A stretch of DNA of 51,825 nt, taken from positions 1 through 51,825 of the forward strand of contig NZ_VORR01000031.1 in assembly GCF_007997085.1 (NCBI RefSeq). Reading direction: 5' to 3'. Both the position numbers and the translations under genes were made by a program. The notes beneath the pieces were generated by a model, which was given only the letters and a program-made list of their open reading frames with translations, did not search any database and was not told where the DNA came from. This DNA comes from Polaribacter sp. IC066. GTDB lineage: Bacteria; Bacteroidota; Bacteroidia; Flavobacteriales; Flavobacteriaceae. This document shows, piece by piece, positions 9,201 through 18,798 of this stretch (position 1 is its first letter; each line of letters opens with the position of its first letter).

Positions 9201-10490
9201 TTAATCAATTTTTCTCTTAATAAACCAGTTCGTATCTGTTAAAGACAAACTTAATCTAAAGTTAAAATAATTTTCTTCTATTAAGTTATTTTCTATGGTT
9301 CCTCGTTTACCAAACTCAAAACCCATATTTACTGTAGACAATCTCTTCAGTGGTAAACCTAAACCAAAAGATATGCCAAAGTCTTTAATTTCTGTAAAAT
9401 TCGCACCATTTCCACCGCCATCCACAAGTAAACCAGTGTCTTGCATACGCACTCCAGCCCTATAAGTAACTCTTTGCCAATAACTTGAAATAGAATTTAT
9501 TTTAGGTAAATAAAAACCACCTAAAGCTATTCTGTTTGATTTACCGTATCTGTAAGCCCCGTTTGTACTTGCTAACAACCCTGTTGTTGTGATAGCCTCC
9601 TGATTCTCATACTCTAAACCCGCATACCATTTATCAACCTTCCCTATACCTGCACCAAATGTTGATTTTAATGGCATATTAAATCTACCATCAATTTCGG
9701 AAGCAGAAATTGTGTCTCTAGGAAATTCAGTACCCACACCTGAAAAAGTTAGGGAATACAAATAATCATTGCCCGTAACGTCTAAATCATTACCAAGCTT
9801 TACAGTTGCTCCTGCATTTAGTACCAACTCATTTTTTAAATTTTTCTGATATTGCACACCCAACTTAACAGAGCCGCCTCTTACCTGTGTAATTTCTTCA
9901 TATTTTGTTGCTAGGGCAACGGCTCCTCTCTGATTGATAATGCTATTTTCTATATTACCAAAACTAAAATCTGCTTCAATACCCAAAGAAATATTTTTTA
10001 AAACCCTGATCCCAAAGCTACCATAAAATCTATTGACCCCCCCACTACCTTCAAATAAAGAAATTTGAGAGGTACTTCCATCATCCTCTAAAAGAGCGTT
10101 AGATAAAGAATACCCAACGGTAGATATTGGTTGCATACCAAAAGAAAAACCAGCCTTATCACCAATAGGAAAAGCCAAAGCCACATAAGATAAACTTGTA
10201 GTTATGCTACTTTGTTCTGTATTGACGCTTTTTATCGTTAAATCGTTATTTAAAACTCCAAATGCGTACGTTGTGTATCTCAAGTCTGCGTAGGCTGCTG
10301 GATTTGTGAAATTTAAATACTTATAGTGACTAAATGCTACACCGATGCCCCCCATTGCACTTTGCTCTACTGTTGCAGAATTGAATTGATCTCCAATACC
10401 AAAATAAGAGTAAGGTGAAGAGCTTGTTCTTTGTGCTGTAAAAGTCACAGAAGTAAATAGTAAAATAATTACTACAATATTTCTAATCAT
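9201..10490 (-). CDS. putative outer-membrane beta-barrel protein (FadL/OmpP1-like)
   Basis: A 429-residue protein with a cleavable signal (MIRNIVVIILLFTSVTFTAQ). Many alternating hydrophobic strands follow, with Gly/aromatic turns such as SSPYSYFGIGDQF, MGGIGVAFSHYKYLNFTNPA and YAFGVLNNDLTIKS. The pattern of an early NPA(A) motif and repeated long amphipathic strands resembles FadL/OmpP1 hydrophobic-substrate channels, but I see no decisive family motif. It may equally be an uncharacterised Bacteroidota barrel. The start overlaps the coaX stop by 4 bp (ATGA), so the two are translationally coupled. Outer-membrane placement is well supported; transport function is inference. Confidence 0.75.
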   Translation of the reverse strand: MIRNIVVIILLFTSVTFTAQRTSSSPYSYFGIGDQFNSATVEQSAMGGIGVAFSHYKYLNFTNPAAYADLRYTTYAFGVLNNDLTIKSVNTEQSSITTSLSYVALAFPIGDKAGFSFGMQPISTVGYSLSNALLEDDGSTSQISLFEGSGGVNRFYGSFGIRVLKNISLGIEADFSFGNIENSIINQRGAVALATKYEEITQVRGGSVKLGVQYQKNLKNELVLNAGATVKLGNDLDVTGNDYLYSLTFSGVGTEFPRDTISASEIDGRFNMPLKSTFGAGIGKVDKWYAGLEYENQEAITTTGLLASTNGAYRYGKSNRIALGGFYLPKINSISSYWQRVTYRAGVRMQDTGLLVDGGGNGANFTEIKDFGISFGLGLPLKRLSTVNMGFEFGKRGTIENNLIEENYFNFRLSLSLTDTNWFIKRKID

Positions 10491-11215
10491 TTGTTTTTGT
10501 TAAAAATCAATATTTCATTTAATCCTTCTAGGAGAAAATTTTGATTGGCAAATATGCTACTTTTTAATTGTTTTGACAAGAAATTTGTGTTACCTCCTGT
10601 TAAAACCACTGTTAAATCTAAATATTTCTTTTTGTATTGCATAATTACGCCCTCAATTTCTTGAATTACACCATTTACAACACCTGAATCGATACTCTCA
10701 TTTGTGCTATTACCGATAAAATTATTCGGTTTATTTATAGCTAATAAAGGCAATTTAGAGGTAAATAAATGAAGCGATTTATATCTCATTTCTATACCTG
10801 GAGAAATTGCACCCCCTAAATATTCAGAATTTTTATTTAAAAAATCGAAAGTAATACAAGTTCCTGCATCAATAATTAAAACATTTTTTTTCGGAAATTT
10901 AATTACTGCGCCAAAAACTAAAGCAATTCTATCGACGCCTAAAGTATGGGGTGTTGCATATAAATTTTTAAAAGGCGTTTTAATTTTTGATGAAACCATT
11001 ATAAAATCTGTTAACTTCTGAAGTTTCTCAACCTTTTTTAAGGGTATTAAGACAACACTTGACAAGATTACTTGGGTAACTTTATATTTTTTAATTATTT
11101 TTTTTACTTCAGATATAATTCTACTTTTCTCGAACACATAGACCTCTACAAGCATATCCATCTCAAAGACAGCGGCTTTAACTCTTGTATTACCAACATC
11201 GATACTTAAGTTCAT
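10487..11215 (-). CDS. coaX: type III pantothenate kinase
   Basis: First step of coenzyme A synthesis: phosphorylates pantothenate with ATP. The protein has 242 residues, the normal CoaX length. Acetate-kinase-fold motifs are all visible: the phosphate-binding start IDVGNTRVK (5-13), the substrate motif TLGVDRIAL (about 92-100) with the conserved GxDR core, IDAGTCITFDF (about 119-129) and GGAISPGIEMR. It is the first gene of the run coaX, OM protein, TPR, lptC, small protein, corC, and shares a 98-bp divergent interval with tRNA-Phe. A TAnnTTTG box precedes it. CoaX and envelope genes in one transcript is a recurring flavobacterial order. Confidence 0.96.
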   Translation of the reverse strand: MNLSIDVGNTRVKAAVFEMDMLVEVYVFEKSRIISEVKKIIKKYKVTQVILSSVVLIPLKKVEKLQKLTDFIMVSSKIKTPFKNLYATPHTLGVDRIALVFGAVIKFPKKNVLIIDAGTCITFDFLNKNSEYLGGAISPGIEMRYKSLHLFTSKLPLLAINKPNNFIGNSTNESIDSGVVNGVIQEIEGVIMQYKKKYLDLTVVLTGGNTNFLSKQLKSSIFANQNFLLEGLNEILIFNKNK

Positions 11216-11235
11216 TCTTCATTTTTATTCAAACT

Positions 11236-11243
11236 CAAAAATA
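11236..11243 (-). promoter_or_regulatory. -7 promoter box of the coaX-lptC run
   Basis: The minus strand reads TATTTTTG, 21 bp before the coaX start. It is back to back with the tRNA-Phe promoter, so the two transcripts diverge from one 100-bp region. Confidence 0.6.
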
Positions 11244-11289
11244 CAACAGATTTTTTTAAGATTTAGTTAGTAAATGTCAAAAAAGATAC

Positions 11290-11297
11290 TATATTTG
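11290..11297 (+). promoter_or_regulatory. -7 promoter box of tRNA-Phe
   Basis: TATATTTG matches TAnnTTTG and ends 16 bp before the mature tRNA 5' end, as expected for a short precursor leader. Confidence 0.65.
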
Positions 11298-11313
11298 CAT
11301 CCGCTAACGCGAT

Positions 11314-11386
11314 GGTACCTTAGCTCAGTTGGTAGAGCAAAGGACTGAAAATCCTTGTGTCCCTGGTTCGATTCCTGGAGGTACCA
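11314..11386 (+). tRNA. tRNA-Phe (anticodon GAA)
   Basis: A 73-nt cloverleaf. The acceptor stem ggtacct pairs with aggtacc, the D-arm is tagctcagttggtagagca, the anticodon stem aagga/tcctt holds loop ctgaaaa with anticodon GAA, and the T-arm contains ggttcgattcc. The discriminator base is A and CCA is not encoded. An intrinsic terminator follows at once. Confidence 0.98.
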
Positions 11387-11389
11387 CTT

Positions 11390-11426
11390 AAAAACCCTTT
11401 AAACGTAATGTTTATAGGGTTTTTTG
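11390..11426 (+). terminator. tRNA-Phe terminator
   Basis: Arms aaaaaccct (11390-11398) and agggttttt (11416-11424) close a stem followed by more T residues, directly after the tRNA. Confidence 0.75.
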
Positions 11427-11454
11427 TTTTTAGGTTGCTAGATGGGGTGCTAAT

Positions 11455-11490
11455 AAAAAAACCGCTTCTAAATTAATAGAAACGGTTTTT
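11455..11490. terminator. hairpin between tRNA-Phe and alkaline phosphatase
   Basis: Arms aaaaaaccg and cggttttt with an inner ttct/agaa helix and T or A runs on both sides. It could end the alkaline phosphatase transcript, whose stop is about 157 bp away, or be a second stop for the tRNA transcript. Confidence 0.55.
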
Positions 11491-11647
11491 AACATGTATT
11501 TTCATTCCAAACATTGCCATAACATCTAAAATAAATATCCCTAAACATCCTTTTTTATTTTTTGAAAACAAAAAATTGCGCTTTCCACCCTAAAATATTC
11601 TTAAAGCGAATCCTCGACTTCTTTTAAAACTTAACAAGGCGTATCCT

Positions 11648-12769
11648 TTATTCTTTCCAACCCGCAACCTTTAACATTTTATGAAATATTTCAGTATTCT
11701 CATACACTCCCGAAAACTCCTCTGCGCCAGGACCATAAGCAAAAACCGGTATTAAAGTTGCAGAATGACCCCCTGTAGAGAATGTTGGGGTTATTTCGCT
11801 GTAATCGCTATATTCGGTGCCATCTTCCCGCGTTTTTTTGCTAGACGCTAGCGTAAAACCTCCTGTTTCATGATCGGCCGTAACAATTACTAACGTATTA
11901 CCATCTCTCTCTGCAAAATCAAGTGCTTTACCAACAGCATCATCAAAATCAATCAATTCAGAAATAAGATAATCACTATCATTAGCATGTCCGCCCCAAT
12001 CTACTTGAGAACCTTCCACCATTAAAAAGAAATTAGACTTGTCTTTGTTTAAAAACTGAATGCCTAATTCCGTAGCTTTAGAAAGATAATCCCCACGTCC
12101 TTTTGCAACGGGAAGCATTGCATCAGCCGCTAATAAATACCCTGCTTTCGAATAGTTTTTAATACTATTAAAATCTCCTAATGCAGTTGTATCAATAGTA
12201 AATTCTTTGGCTGTTAAGTTTTTAAATAAATCTTGACCATCTTTTCGTTTATTGAAGAACTTTATTCCTCCACCTGCAAAAAAATCAATATCAGAAACCA
12301 CCAAATCTGCTGCAATATCTTCATAAAAACCTCTACTTAAGGCATGTGCATAGAAACTAGCCGGTGTTGCATGTACAATAGAGGATGTTGAAATAACACC
12401 ACTTTTAATCTTCTTTGGTGCTATAAGTTCTACTATTGTTGCTACATCGGTTGAATCGTCAGCAACCCCAATAGCACCATTATACGTTTTTACGCCACTG
12501 GCAAAGGCAGTTGCACCCGCTGCAGAATCGGTAACATCCTGTCTTGATGAAGATGTTTTGATTAAACCAATATGTTTAAATCGTCCATAATTAGGAGCAG
12601 TTTCTTTATAATAAAAGGCAGATGATACTTGCGATAATCCGGTACCATCAGCAATTAAAAGGATTATATTTTTTGGTGTTTCGTTTTTTATTGCTGTTTG
12701 AGTTTCTTTTGTTTTACAAGAACATAAAACGATTAAAAAAGAAAACAAAAATAATTTAGTGAGTTTCAT
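11648..12769 (-). CDS. alkaline phosphatase (PhoA family), lipoprotein
   Basis: Hydrolyses phosphate monoesters outside the cytoplasm. The 373-residue protein begins with a lipoprotein signal ending FLIVLCSC. Metal-ligand and nucleophile motifs follow the PhoA pattern: ILLIADGTG (about 36-44), QDVTDSAAGATAFA with the nucleophilic serine (about 80-85), VEGSQVDWGGHAND, VTADHETGGF and STGGHSATLIPVF. The length is slightly short for the family but all core metal sites are present. It has its own -7 box and is separated from neighbours by more than 150 bp on both sides, so it is probably monocistronic. No recognisable Pho box is seen, although Bacteroidota Pho boxes are poorly known to me. Confidence 0.93.
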   Translation of the reverse strand: MKLTKLFLFSFLIVLCSCKTKETQTAIKNETPKNIILLIADGTGLSQVSSAFYYKETAPNYGRFKHIGLIKTSSSRQDVTDSAAGATAFASGVKTYNGAIGVADDSTDVATIVELIAPKKIKSGVISTSSIVHATPASFYAHALSRGFYEDIAADLVVSDIDFFAGGGIKFFNKRKDGQDLFKNLTAKEFTIDTTALGDFNSIKNYSKAGYLLAADAMLPVAKGRGDYLSKATELGIQFLNKDKSNFFLMVEGSQVDWGGHANDSDYLISELIDFDDAVGKALDFAERDGNTLVIVTADHETGGFTLASSKKTREDGTEYSDYSEITPTFSTGGHSATLIPVFAYGPGAEEFSGVYENTEIFHKMLKVAGWKE

Positions 12770-12818
12770 AAATAAATAGTGTTAGATAAATTTGAATTCA
12801 TACATATTGTTAAGTCTC

Positions 12819-12826
12819 CAAAAATA
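12819..12826 (-). promoter_or_regulatory. -7 promoter box of alkaline phosphatase
   Basis: The minus strand reads TATTTTTG 50 bp before the start codon; no clear -33 element is seen. Confidence 0.5.
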
Positions 12827-12925
12827 CAGCAATTTTTGAATTTCTATATCTTAATCTAAACAAGAATTAATATTCGTTACAACATTTAAACGCCCAACTA
12901 TCTTATCTATTCTATAGCATCCGTA

Positions 12926-13780
12926 TTATTTATCTAAAATTTCCTTTTGCAACCAATTTTCAGCTAAAGAAGGCCAAGTTTCTGCGGCAATATTCCCAGA
13001 ACGAATACCATATCCATGTCCGCCTTTTGGCAATAGATGCAATTCAACGGGCACTTTGTGGTCTCTCAATGCAGTTGCCATCACTAGAGCACTATTGCCG
13101 TATTGATCATCAGCTGTTGCAAAAATAAACATTGGTGGTGTTTGACCATCTACCAATAATTCTGGAGCTAGCCTTCTATTTTCTCCTTGGTCTAAATAAG
13201 CAGGATAAATTAACAAAGCAAAATCAGGGCGACTTGAAATTGAATCAATAGCATCGGTTTCAGGATAAGTTTCCTCATCAAACCGAGTGCTTGCGCGTGC
13301 GCTTAAACTTCCGCCAGCCGAAAACCCTAGAACGCCTAATTTTGTTTCACTTAAACCAGCTTTTGAAGTTTTACTTCGGATAACTTTTATGGCTCTTTGA
13401 AGATCATATAAAGCTTCTTTTCGTTTATTTGGCACTCGGTATTGCAATACATACGCAGTAAAACCAAGTTCGTTTAACCATGCTGTTATTCCATAGCCTT
13501 CTAAATCAATGGCGAGAATCCCATATCCGCCGCCAGGACAAACAATAATATCAACACCGTTATTATTGGGGGCCTTTGGTTCAAAAACAATAATAGCAGG
13601 ATTTGTAACTTCCGCTAATCGAAGAACGTTGCCACTTCTATTTAAACTTTGTGTAGCTTCTTTTTTTACTGCAATTTGACCAGGTACTTTATTCGGCCAT
13701 AAATAGATAGTATCCCTTATTTGAGCATCATTTGTCATTATAAAAAAAAAGATTAAAATTAAGCTGAAAAATAATTTCAT
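12926..13780 (-). CDS. secreted alpha/beta hydrolase, acetyl-esterase-like
   Basis: A 284-residue exported hydrolase of the family that deacetylates plant or algal polysaccharide fragments. The signal peptide is MKLFFSLILIFFFIMTNDAQ. The oxyanion stretch is CPGGGYGILA, the nucleophile elbow GFSAGG puts Ser154 in place, Asp224 or Asp225 lies in ATADDQYG, and His255 lies in KGGHGYG, so the catalytic triad is complete. It is the last, intact member of a minus-strand series whose upstream members (GH53, GH2) are broken. It probably belonged to the same galactan-utilisation operon and removed acetyl groups from the substrate. The exact substrate cannot be read from sequence. Confidence 0.85.
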   Translation of the reverse strand: MKLFFSLILIFFFIMTNDAQIRDTIYLWPNKVPGQIAVKKEATQSLNRSGNVLRLAEVTNPAIIVFEPKAPNNNGVDIIVCPGGGYGILAIDLEGYGITAWLNELGFTAYVLQYRVPNKRKEALYDLQRAIKVIRSKTSKAGLSETKLGVLGFSAGGSLSARASTRFDEETYPETDAIDSISSRPDFALLIYPAYLDQGENRRLAPELLVDGQTPPMFIFATADDQYGNSALVMATALRDHKVPVELHLLPKGGHGYGIRSGNIAAETWPSLAENWLQKEILDK

Positions 13781-13884
13781 AGTTGGTTATTTATTTTTGG
13801 TCTTAAAATTTTCAACTAATATCTTTCTTTTACTGTTGATTTACAACCAATTTTTGTTTTTTACGTATTAATTAATCACAACTG

Positions 13885-14927
13885 CTACTTATTTAGACAA
13901 CAATTAGCATAAAAAAATGCTTCACTTTTAAACATTGATGATTTCAGACCAAAATTAATAACTACTTTTTTAGAAACTTTAGAGACTGGGTAGTATTTAT
14001 TTTTAGAATATAAATTCCTGCTTTCAAATTTGAAGCGTCCAAGGTTTGTGAAAATCCTTCTCCCTTTATCTTTTCGATAATCCCCCGATACTATCATACA
14101 TACTAATTGACTCTAAAATACTCTTTGAACTACTGATTGTTGTATTATCTGCGCTTGGATTCAAAAAAACTTTAAAAAACTGATTCGTTGAATTTTTTCA
14201 AAATATTCTATACTTAATGTACTTTTATCCTTAAAAGCATCCATCGCAATAAACGAACTTCCATCGGCATCCCAAGCTCCTTGAGAATAGGAAGTAAAAT
14301 TATCGTGCGCAATTGGTTCTCAGTAAAAACTCCTACTCCTACTGCTTGTTTGGTTTTTTCTATCATATAGGTTTCATATAAGTAAAAGGCTGATATGAGA
14401 TACTAGCTTGATTATTACTAAAACCAATTTCTGCCATCATTACGTCTTTATTATAACGAGATTTTACATCTAACATGGTATTATAGGTATCATCAACCAT
14501 GGTTTTCCAATTACCTGCATCAGGATATAAAGACATTCCTACAATATCTAGCTTTCTAGTATTTAAACCATTATTGATTAAGCCATCTATGTTCCATCGA
14601 AATAAAGCATTGTCATTACCAGACGTAATATGTAAAATTGCTTTAATACCTAAATCGTAATTTTTTACTGTGTTCATTCCCGCATTTATAAATTTAGCGT
14701 AATTAGAAAAACCTCCTGTAAACGCTTTTCTTGAGGACCATAGCATTCCGTCATTGGTTTCATTGCCAACTTGCACCCATTTTGGTGTAATTCCTTTTGC
14801 TTGTAAAGCTGATAAAATTGCCGTTGTATGATTCGCAACTGCAGTTTCTAATTGAGCAACGGAATATCCAGTCCAAGCAGCAGGTTTTGTTTGTTGCCCC
14901 GGGTCTGCCCACCAATCGCTATCGCTT
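13885..14927 (-). pseudogene. broken GH53 endo-beta-1,4-galactanase with T9SS sorting domain
   Basis: Fragments of one secreted arabinogalactan endo-galactanase lie in order but in several frames. WWADPGQQTKPAAW comes first, then SVAQLETAVANHTTAILSAL, then KWVQVGNETNDGMLW with the acid/base Glu of GH53, then DVMMAEIGFS with the nucleophile Glu. After a stop at 14363 the match resumes as EPIAHDNFTSYSQGAWDADG. The tail LNPSADNTTISSS...LKAGIYILKINTTQ...SKKVVIN is a type A sorting domain for type IX secretion. At least four frameshifts or stops separate the pieces and about the first hundred residues of a normal GH53 catalytic domain are absent. It is clearly not functional. It is followed by the intact esterase gene. 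Confidence 0.85.
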
Positions 14928-15157
14928 TTTCTATAAAAGCCATGGAGTTTTCCTGAACAAATTGGTGATACGCTCTATGCGCACAAACTAATATTTCTAT
15001 TTTTGTCCGTTCTTTTATCTTATCAATTATAAAATTGACTTCAGTTGGTTCTGAATTTGAACTATCTACTTTTTCATCACAGGAGATAAAAAACAAAAGC
15101 ATACATGATAAAAAAAAATAAGGGCAAGACTGATAAATTATTTTTAAAATACGCCAT
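14915..15157 (-). pseudogene. 5' stump of a glycerophosphodiester phosphodiesterase lipoprotein gene
   Basis: The frame below 15106 reads a lipoprotein signal (MLLFFISC) and then IEILVCAHRAYHQFVQENSM followed by AFIEKAIAIG. This resembles the start of the GDPD domain, HRG...PENS...A...G, with two conserved residues changed. An ATG at 15157 would start the gene but is one base out of frame, separated by a run of nine T on the minus strand, which suggests a homopolymer slip. The GDPD similarity stops at about 14915, where GH53 sequence begins in another frame. The remaining two hundred or more residues of a GDPD protein are missing. Confidence 0.6.
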
Positions 15158-15159
15158 AT

Positions 15160-17507
15160 TTATTTTATTTTAAAGGTTGATTTTAATTTCAAATCAATCA
15201 TTTTAGCAGAAATCTCGATTTCTTCTGTTTGTTTATTTATTTTTAGTAAAATCGTTGCAATTCCTGCTTCAATTTTAAAAGGATTTTCTCCGATCAATTC
15301 GCCTACGCCCAGTAAATCAGACTGAATTTTATCAGCAACGTCAGTAATTAATGTTCCGTTTTTATCTAGAATACTTGCATATACAAAAACAAGATCGTTA
15401 TGTATCGTATCTAATTTTTTTCTACTAAAATCTATTTCAATTTTTACTTTTGATGGTTTTTTTGGACTGCAGAATATATGATTTGCAACGGTTTAAGTAT
15501 TGATAAATGCTTTTGCCTCCAATTTCCCAGAAACATATTTCGGAATTGTAAAAGTAAAAGGAGGATTTTTTAAATTGTTAGACATTGCATCTTGATTTGG
15601 TTTTGTCGACCTAAACTTTTACCGTTTAAAAATAATTCGACTTCATCACAATTACTAAAAACTCGAACGGCTAAAGGACTGTCTTTTTTCCATTGATTTG
15701 CAATATAAACCATTGGTTTTTCTTTCGGATGATTAGCATCTCTTTGACTTTGATAACAATAATAAGAAGGTTTAGTAATTCTAAAAAGATTCATAATTCC
15801 GGATGCTTCTAAATCATCTGCATAACCTCTATTATAATCAAACATTACCCAATCTATCTGCAAAAGCAGGCGTACCTAAATTATCGTTATGTGCTTCTTG
15901 AATATCGGTAGCTTGCTGTAACAACGCTTTTTTACCAGCATTTCTTATCTACCGACGAGAGCGTTCAGTTTGAAATAAATTACCCAACTATCTTGCTATA
16001 AACCGGCATTCATCGCATAATATTCCCAATCTCCATGTTCAGAAACATTATAAGGTTTTTTAGTTTTTCATCATAATGTTGCAATCTATGCTGGCGCGCT
16101 TGTAAATAAAGTTCATAGCCATAAGATTGCCAACCTGCTGTAAAACCTTGGTTTCCTAAATATTATTTTCTGACGATTGTAGTCAAAAAATCTATAAAGG
16201 ATTCCGGCATCCAAGATTCGTTTAAAAAAACTTCCCAAGCAATTACAGAGGCATAATTTCTAATTTTTTTAATTAAATCTGTAGCGGTTTGAAAAACGTG
16301 TTTTTGAAACTTTTTGTCTTCACTAAAATATTGCCATCCTAAAATTGCATCAATTGTAATTAAACCCAATTCATCACAGGCTTCCGTAAAAATCGGACTT
16401 TGCGGATAATGTGATAAACGCACATAATCAAAACCTGCTTCTTTTATTTTTATTTGCATCTCTATAATTTACGTTATCTGAAAGTCCATAAACAACAAAA
16501 AGGATATTCTTGATGTCGATTTAAACCGCATAAAAACGTTTTTTTATCATTCAAATAAAAATATTGATCCATAAATTAGATGGTTTTAGTTCCGATTCGT
16601 GTAATTTCTTTGTCTTTAATTTTTCCGTTATAGAGAATTTCTGTTTTTAAATGATATAAATTAGGCGACTCTGGCGACCATAAATCTGGGTTTTTAAGAA
16701 GTAAATTTGAAGTGAATTGTTTGTCTTCATTTTTATCAAGTTGATACATTTCACTTGCGATAAAAATGATTTTATTCTCGTTTTTTAACAAGGTGTTTTT
16801 TTTATCAAAAAAGATTCTTTAGCATCGTTTTCATTTTTAAGATGCGTTTGAATTTTTATCGTTACTTCCTCTTTCAAAACTTTGGGGTAGACCACAAAAA
16901 CACCTCCACTTGCTACTTTATTAGTAAAAAAAGGATCTGTAATATGCAATGGGTTTTTAGCAACCAACCAAACATTTCTATAAATTCTGCCATAAGTATT
17001 AAAATCTAAATTTTTAAGTGGTTTTGGCCTAGTAAAAGGATTGTCTTTATTGTTCGGTTTTACATGCATGGTATTTTCGCCACTAAACAATGCGATTTCT
17101 ATAAAATCAATCACAATAGGTAAATAACCACCTTGATATTTAATGCGTTTTTTATGATTAATCCAAACCTCTGCAATATTCATAGCAGCTTAAATTCTAG
17201 AAACAACTTTTTATCTTACATTTCTTCGGAAAGCGTAAATTTTTTTAGAATACCAAGATATACCTTGCCATTGTTTGCAAACAGTTTTAGACTCTATTTT
17301 TGGTGTACGGGGCAAGATTACCAAATCCAAATTCCTAAAATCGACAGTTTGTAAATAGTTTTTATCAGCTAATTCAACAGCTTTAGGAATTGTAAAAAAC
17401 CAATGTTCATTAAAATTTATCTTATTTAAAACTTGAATCTCTTTTTAATGACAACTGCTTGTCAGCATAAAAGTTAGGAGCAGAAGTTTGTATTTTAAAA
17501 CTTGCAT
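15160..17507 (-). pseudogene. broken GH2 beta-galactosidase, lipoprotein
   Basis: Pieces of a single GH2 enzyme occur in order in all three minus frames. ATG 17507 opens a lipoprotein signal (LLLLTFMLTSSCH) closed by a stop. The sugar-binding domain follows (WQGISWYSKKIYAF; AEVWINHKKRIKYQGGYLP; YGRIYRNVWLVAK). The TIM barrel is next (GFDYVRLSHYPQSPIF; CDELGLITIDAILGWQYF; WEVFLNES), with FNEHW-type and NVSEHGDWEYYAMNAG stretches. The C-terminal domains include RVFSNCDEVELFLNGKSLG and VYASILDKNGTLITDV. Many stops and frameshifts interrupt it. The last stop is 3 bp before the GDPD stump, so both once belonged to one operon. Probable former role: release of galactose from galactan oligomers. Confidence 0.85.
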
Positions 17508-17750
17508 TTATTATAATTGTATTCTATCGATGAGTGCTACTTGTGGATTATTGAAATCTTCTTTTTTAATATCTGATCCTATAGAAATTTAAACGGCTTT
17601 AATTTCTGAAGCATCAAATTTCTCTTTACTTTTCGATTGAAAAAAATAGGGTTGGAAACGAGGATATGGTCTTGTTAATAAACTAACGGCACCTCTACAA
17701 TATGGTTTCAGAAAAGGTTGTTATTCCGTTTTTACGAGAATTACCATTTA
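17508..17750 (-). pseudogene. C-terminal remnant of a further secreted enzyme, family unknown
   Basis: One minus frame reads GAVSLLTRPYPRFQPYFFQS and, after a stop, ISIGSDIKKEDFNNPQVALI. This is coherent protein-like sequence ending just before the GH2 start, so it is probably the 3' end of another gene of the same locus. I cannot name the family. The stretch 17750-17880 shows only short disordered frames and no start. Confidence 0.4.
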
Positions 17751-17882
17751 GAAACTTTAAAATTCTATTGCGAAGACAATTTAAGATTTTTTGAGGGAGA
17801 AATTCTGACTTATGCTTGATAACCCTTCTTTATGAAAGCGTGTATTCTAATTTTTAAAAAAAACATCACTATTTAGCCCATA

Positions 17883-17909
17883 AAAAAATCCAGCTAAAAG
17901 GCTGGATTT
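17883..17909 (-). terminator. rluB terminator
   Basis: Perfect 9-bp arms aaatccagc (17886-17894) and gctggattt (17901-17909) with a T run on the minus strand, 6 bp beyond the rluB stop. Confidence 0.85.
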
Positions 17910-17914
17910 GTAAT

Positions 17915-18784
17915 TTATTTCATCATCTGAAGATTAGTAACTTCTAAATTTGTTAACTCTCTCCATCTTCCTCTTGGTAGATTTTTCTTGGTTAACTCGG
18001 CAAAAATCACCCGATCTAATTTGTTTACTTTGTACCCTAAATGTTCAAATATTTTACGAACAATTCTATTTCTTCCTGAGTGAATCTCAATTCCAATTTC
18101 AGATTTAGGCTCCCCGTCTACATAAGAAACTGCGTCAATAAAAACTTTTCTACCTTCAATAACAACGTCTCCTCGCAATTTTTCTAAATCTTTTAAATCT
18201 AGTTTTCTATCTAAAGAAGCATGATAAAGTTTACGCACATTATGTTTAGGATGTGTAAGTTTCTTGGCCAAATCACCATCATTTGTAAACAATAACAACC
18301 CAGTCGTATTTCTATCTAACCTACCAACAGGGTAAATTCTTTCTTTTGTTGCGTTTGAAATCAACTCCATCACTGTTTTTCTACCACGATCATCATCCAT
18401 GGTTGTAATATAATTCTTTGGCTTATTTAAAAGAACATATTTCTTTTGTTCAGGAGAAATGGAAGTTCCGTCAAAACGAACAACATCATCAGCCTGTACT
18501 TTATAGCCCATTTCTGTGACCAATTTTCCGTTTACCTCAACACTACCATGTTCTATATACGTATCTGCTTCTCTTCTTGAGCAAATTCCTGAATTGGCAA
18601 TATATTTGTTTAAACGGATTCCCGTTGTAATATCAGAGGGTTTTGTGGGTGTAATCTTTTTAAATTCCTTTTTTACAGATTTTTTGTTTTTGTTTGCTGG
18701 CTTTTTACTTGCTGGCTTTCTGCTTAGAGGTGTACTTTTTTTACCTTCTTGTCGTCTTCGCGACGAGTTATCTTTTGAATTCAT
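17915..18784 (-). CDS. rluB: 23S rRNA pseudouridine synthase, RluB/RsuA family
   Basis: Converts a uridine of 23S rRNA to pseudouridine. The 289-residue protein has a basic low-complexity N-terminal arm (about 1-55), an S4 RNA-binding domain (IRLNKYIANSGICSRREADT, about 57-100) and the RsuA-type catalytic domain. The catalytic-aspartate motif YPVGRLDRNTTGLLLFTND lies at about 156-174, with the family stretch GRNRIVRKIFEHLG near 240. RluB rather than RsuA or RluF is suggested by similarity to Bacteroidota RluB, but the exact uridine is inference. The basic arm is common in flavobacterial members and may bind RNA. The gene has its own -7 box within the end of the upstream prenyltransferase gene and a strong terminator. 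Confidence 0.92.
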   Translation of the reverse strand: MNSKDNSSRRRQEGKKSTPLSRKPASKKPANKNKKSVKKEFKKITPTKPSDITTGIRLNKYIANSGICSRREADTYIEHGSVEVNGKLVTEMGYKVQADDVVRFDGTSISPEQKKYVLLNKPKNYITTMDDDRGRKTVMELISNATKERIYPVGRLDRNTTGLLLFTNDGDLAKKLTHPKHNVRKLYHASLDRKLDLKDLEKLRGDVVIEGRKVFIDAVSYVDGEPKSEIGIEIHSGRNRIVRKIFEHLGYKVNKLDRVIFAELTKKNLPRGRWRELTNLEVTNLQMMK

Positions 18785-18798
18785 TATAAAAATTTTTG

